The notes beneath the pieces are model-generated. The model was not told the origin of the DNA. It did not search any database and saw only the letters and a program-made list of their open reading frames with translations. From assembly GCA_910587745.1 (NCBI GenBank), contig CAJUNE010000041.1, positions 1-9,451 on the forward strand: DNA of 9,451 nt. Reading direction: 5' to 3'. A program made the position numbers and the translations under genes. Source of the stretch: an uncultured Bacilli bacterium. Lineage in GTDB: Bacteria > Bacillota_I > Bacilli_A > RF39 > UBA660. How positions within the stretch are numbered: the stretch's first letter is position 1; each line of letters opens with the position of its first letter. Positions 1-5,721 of the stretch are shown one piece after another.

Positions 1-328
<328 letters not shown>

Positions 329-330
329 TT

Positions 331-346
331 AATTATTTTAATAATT
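331..346 (+). other. Small inverted repeat at the 23S 3' boundary
   Basis: AATTATT and AATAATT form an AT-only inverted repeat directly after the 23S rRNA. It may be part of the processing stem that pairs sequences flanking 23S, but its upstream partner would lie outside the window. Weak on its own because the spacer is so AT-rich. Confidence 0.3.
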
Positions 347-373
347 TAATGAGTAAAGCATTATCAAGTTTTT

Positions 374-390
374 AAAGGACAAAATCCTTT
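374..390 (+). other. Hairpin just 5' of 5S rRNA, likely processing signal
   Basis: AAAGGA (374-379) pairs with TCCTTT (385-390) around a five-base loop, directly abutting the 5S 5' end. The position suggests a structure in the 23S-5S spacer used in maturation of pre-5S RNA. The structure is visible; the role is inferred. Confidence 0.4.
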
Positions 391-494
391 GCTAGTGACG
401 ATAGCCTAGTGGACACACCTCTTCCCATCCCGAACAGAGAAGTTAAGCACTAGAACGCCGAAGATAGTGAATGCGAAAATAGGAAGCTGCTAGC
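391..494 (+). rRNA. rrf: 5S ribosomal RNA, short form
   Basis: The core is recognisable: GTGACGATAGC near the 5' end, CCCATCCCGAAC in loop C, GAAGTTAAGC, and CGCCGAAGATAGT. The ends pair: GCTAG (391-395) with CTAGC (490-494), extended by two G-U pairs. Helix II is also seen, with CTAGTG in the 5' arm pairing with CACTAG. At about 104 nt it is roughly a dozen bases shorter than the B. subtilis type of about 116 nt. The loss falls in the helix IV tip: after GATAGT the usual G/C-rich hairpin is replaced by a few bases before the AATAGGA of the descending strand. From memory, Mollicutes 5S RNAs are known for being this short. The termini are estimated from pairing. Confidence 0.93.
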
Positions 495-504
495 TTTTTT
501 TTTT
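485..504 (+). terminator. Probable rRNA operon terminator: T10 tract on the 5S 3' end
   Basis: Ten consecutive T residues (495-504) begin at the first base after the 5S terminal helix, and no separate GC-rich hairpin lies between them. Either the 5S terminal helix or the short local pairing AGC/GCT (485-487 with 493-495) would have to act as the terminator stem. The T tract is seen; termination is inferred. Confidence 0.5.
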
Positions 505-600
505 GCGTTAATTTATTTATAATAATTGTGAATAAATCTAAATTTTTATAAAGTTGAATAATTTATTACGATAATAAAAAAAAAATCTATTGTTTTATAA

Positions 601-629
601 TTCGACAAGCTTTGCAAGTATAATATGAT
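601..629 (+). promoter_or_regulatory. Candidate promoter for the nuclease-like gene
   Basis: TTCGAC (601-606) and TATGAT (624-629) are separated by 17 bases. The predicted start near 636 leaves a leader of about 20 nt before the ribosome binding site. Other TATAAT-like hexamers at 619 and 632 lack a well-spaced -35. The AT richness (the whole 505-654 gap is about 80-90% A+T) makes chance matches easy. Confidence 0.4.
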
Positions 630-654
630 ATTATAATCTCTTAGAGGTGATAAT

Positions 655-1410
655 ATGCAAAAAGGATTTATAAACGAAAAAAATTTTGCTAAAATGATAG
701 ATAAAAATAAAGTAAAAGAACTAAATGTAAATATGCAATGTTTAATATATGCAATATTTAAAGATATTGGAGAAAATGATATTGTGGAGTGTTGGAAAAG
801 TAGGTATTTTGAAAAAGCAGATATTAAAATAAAAATAAACAATGAAATAAAGGGAATTAGTATAAAAACAGGCAAGTATTGTTCGGTACATCAAGAAAGT
901 ACAAAAACTTTGTATCCGTTTTTTAGAAGAATAGGAATAGAAGAAAAAATAATAAAAGCTTTAGATAGTTTTTTAATAGGAAAAGTAAAAAATAAGAGAG
1001 TAGATGCAATCACTTACATATTCCATAATTATGAAGAAATCAAAAAAATAAAAGACAGCTTAAATAAAGTTAATTTAATTTTAAGATTTTTATTTCTAGG
1101 AACAGAAAAACAGAATTACGGTTGTGATGCTATAATATATGGCGTTCCAGATAGTTTTATATGGGCTACAAAAGAAGAAATATTAGAATATTTAATAAAC
1201 TATGATAATAATCATGAAATTTTTATAAAGTTTAGTGCTTTAAATTTAAAGAGTTATGATAGAAATCTTAGAAATAATGAAGAGAAAAAATCAAAGCAAA
1301 ATGAGATTCAAATCAAATGGAACACAATAAAAATAGACTTAGAAAATATAGAAAAATTAAGAAAATATAAGAAGAAATTTGAAATAGAGGATATTTTTTT
1401 GAATAAATAG
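655..1410 (+). CDS. Uncharacterised protein with PD-(D/E)XK nuclease-like core
   Basis: A 251-residue soluble protein with no signal peptide or membrane segment. The start is supported by AGAGGTGA five bases upstream. I do not recognise a named family. Residues 50-81 look like a restriction-endonuclease core: a beta hairpin with D56 in KADIKIKI, then SIK at 69-71 and an HQE at 79-81, in the arrangement D-x(n)-(D/E/S)xK of PD-(D/E)XK enzymes, with serine where the second acid is usual. The C-terminal part has FSALNLKSYDRNLR followed by IQIKW (residues about 193-225), a block I associate with uncharacterised Bacillota proteins of the same kind. No methyltransferase, specificity subunit or toxin partner is adjacent. 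It sits alone between an rRNA operon and yvcK, a plausible insertion site, and appears slightly more A-rich than its neighbours. The nuclease assignment is inference; it may be inactive or serve another DNA or RNA function. Confidence 0.75.
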   Translation: MQKGFINEKNFAKMIDKNKVKELNVNMQCLIYAIFKDIGENDIVECWKSRYFEKADIKIKINNEIKGISIKTGKYCSVHQESTKTLYPFFRRIGIEEKIIKALDSFLIGKVKNKRVDAITYIFHNYEEIKKIKDSLNKVNLILRFLFLGTEKQNYGCDAIIYGVPDSFIWATKEEILEYLINYDNNHEIFIKFSALNLKSYDRNLRNNEEKKSKQNEIQIKWNTIKIDLENIEKLRKYKKKFEIEDIFLNK

Positions 1411-1426
1411 TTCTTTTTTTTATAAA
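1399..1426 (+). promoter_or_regulatory. Candidate promoter for yvcK-whiA
   Basis: TTGAAT (1399-1404) and TATAAA (1421-1426) with a 16-base spacer. The -35 lies inside the last codons of the upstream gene. It would start transcription near 1433, about 24 nt before the yvcK ATG. There is no convincing terminator between the two genes, so read-through from 655-1410 is also possible. Confidence 0.4.
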
Positions 1427-1456
1427 AATGTGATAAAGTTATATTAGTGATGTAAA

Positions 1457-2407
1457 ATGAAGAAAATAGTTATTTTTGGTGGTGGCTCAGGGCTTTCTCA
1501 AATGTTAAAAGGCTTAAAATTATTTCCAATAGATATTACAGCAGTAGTATCAGTTTCTGATAATGGAGGCTCAACACTAAGATTACGAAAAGATTTTAAT
1601 ATTCCAGCAGTAGGTGATATATCAAAAGTATTAATTGCAATGAGTAATACTGATAAGGATATAATTAATTTAATGAATTATAGATTTAAGCAATCAAAAA
1701 GTTTAGGAAATCATTCTATTAAAAATCTTTTATTAACTGCTTTACTAGAACAAAAAGGTGATTTCGCACACGCTATACCTGTTTTAGCTAAATTGCTTGA
1801 TGTAGAAGGAAGAATTTTACCAATTACAGAGGATAATGCTGAACTAATGGGAATTACCGAAGATAATAAAAAGATTTATGGTGAAACGAGTATAACTAAA
1901 ACAAAAAAGAAAATAGTTAAAATAGCATATGATCATGAAGTCAAAGCAAACCCTGAAGTTTTAAATGCAATAAAGGAAGCAGACTTAATAATTTTCTCTT
2001 CAGGAAGCTTATTAACAAGTATCATTCCAAATATTATTATAGATGATATAGTAAAAGCTATTAAAAACAGTAAAGCATCAAAACTATATATTTGCAATTT
2101 AGTAACACAACCAGGCGAGACAGATGAATATAAAGTAAGCGATCATATTGACGAGCTAGAGAATTATTTAGGGAAAGGAACAATTAATATAGTTTTAGCC
2201 AATAATGTTGAGATACCACCAGAATTAGTAGAAAAATATGCTACAGAAGAGCAAAAAGATCCTGTTAAACTAGATGAAGAAACATTAAGGAAAAGAAAAG
2301 TAAGAATTATAAAAGACAAAATGTATACAATTGAAGATGGTTATTTAAGACATGATACTTTAAAAACCGCATATCTAGTATTTTCGATTTTAATGGAGAA
2401 TGAATAA
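1457..2407 (+). CDS. yvcK: YvcK/CofD-like family protein (gluconeogenesis factor)
   Basis: 316 residues, normal for the family. YvcK proteins bind UDP-sugars (UDP-GlcNAc in B. subtilis). They are needed for growth on gluconeogenic carbon sources and for normal cell shape; they resemble CofD transferases but have no established enzymatic product. Family signatures visible: the N-terminal glycine-rich loop GGGSGLSQ (8-15), SDNGGST (34-40, usually ADDGGSSG), PAVGDISKVLIAMS (50-63), GNHSIKNLLLTAL (84-96, usually GHSFGNL), SSGSLLTSIIPN (181-192, usually GPGSLYTSI) and NLVTQPGETDEY (214-225). The substitutions are conservative and spread out, typical of a divergent lineage, not of decay. The ribosome binding site is weak (AGTGATG, 1446-1452). 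The stop overlaps the whiA start as TAATG. The usual upstream neighbour rapZ is absent. Cytoplasmic. Confidence 0.95.
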   Translation: MKKIVIFGGGSGLSQMLKGLKLFPIDITAVVSVSDNGGSTLRLRKDFNIPAVGDISKVLIAMSNTDKDIINLMNYRFKQSKSLGNHSIKNLLLTALLEQKGDFAHAIPVLAKLLDVEGRILPITEDNAELMGITEDNKKIYGETSITKTKKKIVKIAYDHEVKANPEVLNAIKEADLIIFSSGSLLTSIIPNIIIDDIVKAIKNSKASKLYICNLVTQPGETDEYKVSDHIDELENYLGKGTINIVLANNVEIPPELVEKYATEEQKDPVKLDEETLRKRKVRIIKDKMYTIEDGYLRHDTLKTAYLVFSILMENE

Positions 2408-3333
2408 TGACTTATACAACAAGAGTAAAAGAGGAAATAGTAAAAAGTGATATAAATAAATCCGAGAAAATATGTGAGTTATCAGGATATATAAGATTCG
2501 CAGCAGTTATAAAAGATAGTATAAATATAACATTAGAAAATGCAAGTGTAACAAGAAGAATATATAAACATATAAAGGAAATTTTTAATATTCAACCTAG
2601 AATAACAATCCGCAATCAAAAACGTTTTAGAATAAAACAAATATATATATTAGAGATAAATGAGAAGGTAGAGTATATTCTACATTTTTTAAACATTACA
2701 GAAAATAAAAAGAAAATATTACCAACTGAGTATTTTTTAACTAATAAAGAAGAAAAAATAGCATATCTTCAAGGAATATTTTTAGCTTCTGGGACAATTA
2801 ATGATCCAGCATCTAGTGGTTATCATTTAGAAATAGTTACTAATATGAGTAGGGAAGCAATATATGTTACTAATTTATTTCGAGAACTAGGAATAATGGC
2901 TAAACATATAAAAAGAAATTCAAAATATATGGTATACATAAAAAATGCCGAGATTATTAGCGAGATTATTCGTATGTTTAAAGCAACAACTTCATACTTT
3001 TATTTTGAAGATATAAGAATATATAGAGATCATAAAAATATGGTAAATCGTCTCAATAATTGTGAGATAGCAAACCAAGAAAAAACAATAAACACAGGTT
3101 TAAAACAATTAGAAGATATAAAATACTTAAAAGAAAATGACTTATATAGCTTATTAGAAGACTCAACCAGAATAGTATTAGATTATCGTGAGAAATATCC
3201 TGAAACATCATTAAAAGAACTAGCAGATATTATATCGCTAGAAACAGATTATACTATTGGAAAAAGTGGCGTTAACCACCACTTTATAAAAATAAGAAAT
3301 CTAATTAAAAAGCACAAAGAAAAAAAGAATTAA
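2407..3333 (+). CDS. whiA: WhiA family DNA-binding protein
   Basis: 308 residues. WhiA is a Gram-positive DNA-binding protein built from a degenerate LAGLIDADG homing-endonuclease fold plus a C-terminal helix-turn-helix. It controls sporulation and cell division in Streptomyces, and affects chromosome segregation and division in B. subtilis. Visible signatures: N-terminal YTTRVKEEIV (3-12); the LAGLIDADG-derived block LQGIFLASGTINDPASSGYH (121-140); NRLNNCEIAN (214-223); and the helix-turn-helix around 266-297 with SLKELADI and the diagnostic KSGVNHHFIKI (286-296). A few residues (ISLETDYT) seem to be inserted between the two helices compared with the usual form. Translation is coupled to yvcK: ATG shares one base with the yvcK stop, with GGAGA (2395-2399) as ribosome binding site. 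crh, often next, is missing; clpP follows in opposite orientation. Confidence 0.95.
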   Translation: MTYTTRVKEEIVKSDINKSEKICELSGYIRFAAVIKDSINITLENASVTRRIYKHIKEIFNIQPRITIRNQKRFRIKQIYILEINEKVEYILHFLNITENKKKILPTEYFLTNKEEKIAYLQGIFLASGTINDPASSGYHLEIVTNMSREAIYVTNLFRELGIMAKHIKRNSKYMVYIKNAEIISEIIRMFKATTSYFYFEDIRIYRDHKNMVNRLNNCEIANQEKTINTGLKQLEDIKYLKENDLYSLLEDSTRIVLDYREKYPETSLKELADIISLETDYTIGKSGVNHHFIKIRNLIKKHKEKKN

Positions 3334-3899
3334 ATTATTTCGTCTATTAAACCATATTTCAAAGCTTCTTTAGCACTCATGAAATTATCTCTTTCGCAAT
3401 CTTTAGTAATTTTATTAATAGACTTTCCTGTATTATTAGCTAAAATTTGGTTTAGCTTTTTTTTAAGTTTAAGGATATGTTCAGTATGAATTTTTATATC
3501 TGTTGCTTGGCCTTGAGCGCCGCCTAATACTTGATGTATCATAACTTCAGCATTAGAAAGGGCACATCTTTTTCCTTGAGTACCACTAGAAAGAAGGAAA
3601 GCTCCCATTGATGCAGCAATACCAATAACAATTGTTCTAACATCGCTTTTAATATAATTCATAGTATCATAAATAGCCAGACCAGAAGAAACGGATCCAC
3701 CAGGACTATTTATATAAAGAAAAATATCATCATGATTTTGAGCATCCAGATAAAGAAGCTCACTAACAATAATACTAGCAAGATTATCATTAATCTCACC
3801 ACTTAGAAATATAATTCTATCTTTAAGCAAACGTGAATATAAATCATAAGCATATTCTTTATTACTAGTTTTTTCTATAACAGTAGGTACAATATTCAT
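3330..3899 (-). CDS. clpP: ATP-dependent Clp protease proteolytic subunit
   Basis: 189 residues, close to the family's usual 190-200. ClpP forms a double heptameric ring and degrades proteins fed by Clp ATPases in the cytoplasm. The serine protease triad is intact: S97 in GIAASMGAF, H122 in VMIHQVLGG and D171 in CERDNFMSA. The oxyanion and substrate strand INSPGGSVSSG (64-73 region) is also present. The reading frame is open upstream to 4061 on this strand, but I place the start at the ATG at 3899. That gives the MNIVPTVIEK N-terminus expected of ClpP, and GAGAGA (3905-3910) lies five bases upstream; the upstream extension is a hydrophobic low-complexity translation of the promoter region. 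Its stop overlaps the whiA stop in the palindrome TTAA. Its ATPase partner is not in the window. Confidence 0.97.
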   Translation of the reverse strand: MNIVPTVIEKTSNKEYAYDLYSRLLKDRIIFLSGEINDNLASIIVSELLYLDAQNHDDIFLYINSPGGSVSSGLAIYDTMNYIKSDVRTIVIGIAASMGAFLLSSGTQGKRCALSNAEVMIHQVLGGAQGQATDIKIHTEHILKLKKKLNQILANNTGKSINKITKDCERDNFMSAKEALKYGLIDEII

Positions 3900-3933
3900 A
3901 AAAATCTCTCTTTCTAACAACAACATAATCATT

Positions 3934-3947
3934 CTATATATATATAG
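3934..3947. repeat. 14-bp perfect AT palindrome in the clpP leader
   Basis: CTATATATATATAG is self-complementary and lies in the predicted clpP 5' untranslated region, 35-50 bases upstream of the ATG. It could be a stem, an operator, or just low-complexity DNA. Confidence 0.35.
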
Positions 3948-3986
3948 TAATAATATAGATATTTTATTCACAAAAAATAAAAAAGT

Positions 3987-4014
3987 ATAATAAAATTCAA
4001 AAAAATTATGACAA
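3987..4014 (-). promoter_or_regulatory. Candidate clpP promoter
   Basis: On the minus strand TTGTCA (4014-4009) is followed after 16 bases by TATTAT (3992-3987), with predicted start near 3980 and a leader of about 80 nt. Five of six -35 bases and five of six -10 bases match the sigma-A consensus. No CtsR tandem heptads (GGTCAAA type) and no CIRCE repeat (TTAGCACTC-N9-GAGTGCTAA) are visible between 3900 and 4059. Confidence 0.5.
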
Positions 4015-4036
4015 AAGCTTAATTTTATGATAATAT
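4008..4036 (+). promoter_or_regulatory. Candidate promoter for the kinase-gap operon
   Basis: ATGACA (4008-4013) and TAATAT (4031-4036) with a 17-base spacer; start predicted near 4043, a few bases before the GGGGA ribosome binding site. Its -35 box overlaps the clpP -35 box on the other strand. A second TATAAT at 4036-4041 has no well-spaced -35. Confidence 0.45.
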
Positions 4037-4059
4037 ATAATAGAATATGGGGAATTGAC

Positions 4060-5721
4060 ATGAAAAGTGAAAAAGATGATACAATAAAAATAACATTTGA
4101 TAAAAATAAAACAGTTCAAGTTAAAAGAGGAACAACATATTTAAATATAAGTGAATTATCAACATTTAAAGAGCGAGCTTTAGGTGTTATAAAGAATAAT
4201 GAAATTTTCTCTTTAAGTGATAGAGCTATAGAAGATGAAACTATAGAATTTTTTGATGCTAGAAGTATAGAAGGAGCTAAAATTTATAAAGCTGCAGTCA
4301 AATTTATTTTTGAAGTAGCATTAAAAACAATAATACCAAATTCTGATGTTCACTATCTGCATAGTGTTCCAGGAGGAATGTTATGTGAAGTAGAATATAA
4401 AGATACATTAACTATTGATGATTTATCAAGAATAAAGCAAGAAATGGCAAGTATAATTGATCATAATGAACCATTTATAAAATATAATATTTCTAAAAAA
4501 GATGCTATTAAATTTTATAAAGAAAATGGCACATTAGAAAAAGCCGCTAATGTCAATATATATGATAACATAGTAACGATATATAAATTAAAGAAATATC
4601 TAAACTATTATTATGTAAATATGCCTTATAGCACTAAATATATTAAACAATTTGATATAAAATATTTAGGAGATAATCGTATCGTACTATTATATCCAAG
4701 CAATTTTACAAATGGCCGTTTACCAGAATATGTTCACCATGAAAATATAATAAAATCTTTTTATGAAGGTCAAACATGGCTAAAAAGACTAAATACTCCA
4801 TATGTATCTGATTTAAATAATTTAGTAGCTACTGACAAAATTAAAGGGTTTATTGAATCATGCGAATTAAAATTTACAGACCAAATAAAAAAAGCTTGTG
4901 ATGAAATAATAAGGAATAATGAAAAGAAGTTTATTATGATTGCAGGACCATCTAGTAGTGGGAAAACAACAACTACAAGAGTTTTAGGCGCATACTTAAG
5001 AAGTAAAGGATATGACCCAATATGTATATCTACGGATGATTATTTTGTTGAAAGAGAAGATACTCCAAAAGATGATAAAGGGAATTATGATTATGAGTGT
5101 TTAAATGCGGTAGATATTAACTTATTAAACAGTCAGTTATCAAGTTTATTAAAAGGGGAAGAAATAAATGTTCCAACATATAATTTTGTAACTGGCAAAA
5201 AAGAATACAATAATAAATTAATAAAGTTACAAGAAAACAGTATAATATTAATTGAAGGTTTACATTCATTAAATGATGATTTGACACCTTTTATACCAAC
5301 TAGATATAAGTACAAAATATATTTGAGTCCATTTATTCCGTTAAATATTGATAGACATAATTATATATCAACATTAGATTTAAGACTGATTAGAAGAATA
5401 GTAAGGGATAGTAAAACTAGAGGACATGATGTAACAAGTACTTTAAAAAGTTGGCAAAGTGTACGAAAAGGTGAAGAAAAATATATTTTTCCATATACTC
5501 ATCAAGCCAATTTTATTATTAATACAGCTTTACCATATGAAATAGGTGTATTAAAAGTATTTGTGAGACCTCTATTATTATCAGTAACAACAGAATCGAT
5601 TTATTATGAAGAAGCAAGAAGAATAATGAAATTTTTACAAAGTTTTTATTCAATAAGCAGTGAATTAGTTAGTAAAGGTAGTATATTAAGAGAATTTATA
5701 GGAGGAAATAATAATGATTAG
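4060..5721 (+). CDS. TGS / ThrRS-like / uridine kinase fusion protein
   Basis: 553 residues in three parts. Residues 1 to about 65 form a TGS-like beta domain (IKITFDKNKTVQVKRGTTYL). Residues about 70-215 resemble the second additional domain of threonyl-tRNA synthetase, with the HYLHSVPGGMLCEVEY region. Residues about 285-540 form a uridine kinase/phosphoribulokinase P-loop domain: Walker A GPSSSGKTTT (296-305, with K302), STDDYF (324-329), NYDYE with the following substrate loop, and IILIEGLHSLND as the Walker B-like strand. This architecture is known in Clostridia, Thermotoga and relatives and is usually annotated as a nucleoside (uridine) kinase: NTP plus nucleoside to NMP, pyrimidine salvage. 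The role of the synthetase-like half is not established. I chose ATG 4060 over ATG 4027 because GGGGA (4049-4053) precedes it with correct spacing and the predicted transcript starts after 4027. The last 8 bases overlap gap. Confidence 0.9.
   Translation: MKSEKDDTIKITFDKNKTVQVKRGTTYLNISELSTFKERALGVIKNNEIFSLSDRAIEDETIEFFDARSIEGAKIYKAAVKFIFEVALKTIIPNSDVHYLHSVPGGMLCEVEYKDTLTIDDLSRIKQEMASIIDHNEPFIKYNISKKDAIKFYKENGTLEKAANVNIYDNIVTIYKLKKYLNYYYVNMPYSTKYIKQFDIKYLGDNRIVLLYPSNFTNGRLPEYVHHENIIKSFYEGQTWLKRLNTPYVSDLNNLVATDKIKGFIESCELKFTDQIKKACDEIIRNNEKKFIMIAGPSSSGKTTTTRVLGAYLRSKGYDPICISTDDYFVEREDTPKDDKGNYDYECLNAVDINLLNSQLSSLLKGEEINVPTYNFVTGKKEYNNKLIKLQENSIILIEGLHSLNDDLTPFIPTRYKYKIYLSPFIPLNIDRHNYISTLDLRLIRRIVRDSKTRGHDVTSTLKSWQSVRKGEEKYIFPYTHQANFIINTALPYEIGVLKVFVRPLLLSVTTESIYYEEARRIMKFLQSFYSISSELVSKGSILREFIGGNNND

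Noticed and set aside
505..600. Further promoter-like hexamers between 5S and 655 (TTGTGA at 526, TATAAA at 547; TTGAAT at 554)
   Set aside because: Spacings are wrong (15 bases or no -10), and the stretch is so AT-rich that -10-like strings are expected.
505..654. tRNA gene downstream of 5S rRNA
   Set aside because: No GTTCRA T-loop, acceptor pairing or CCA end is visible; the GC content is far too low for a tRNA.
546..875. Open frame on the minus strand, 109 codons, hydrophobic
   Set aside because: It runs antisense across the promoter and start of the 655-1410 gene, has no ribosome binding site, and its Phe/Ile/Ser-rich composition is what the complement of Lys/Asn/Glu codons gives.
1401..1420. 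Possible terminator after the 655-1410 gene (GAA/TTC with T-run)
   Set aside because: The stem is only three pairs, too weak to call, and the T tract overlaps the proposed yvcK promoter spacer.
4027..4059. Alternative earlier start of the kinase gene
   Set aside because: It has no ribosome binding site and lies upstream of or at the predicted transcription start; ATG 4060 has GGGGA at the right distance.
3900..4061. Upstream extension of clpP with a membrane-like N-terminus
   Set aside because: It translates the promoter and leader. The ATG at 3899 has a ribosome binding site and gives the normal ClpP N-terminus and length.
5133..5315. Open frame on the minus strand inside the kinase gene
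   Set aside because: It lies wholly antisense to well-conserved kinase coding sequence and shows no recognisable domain.
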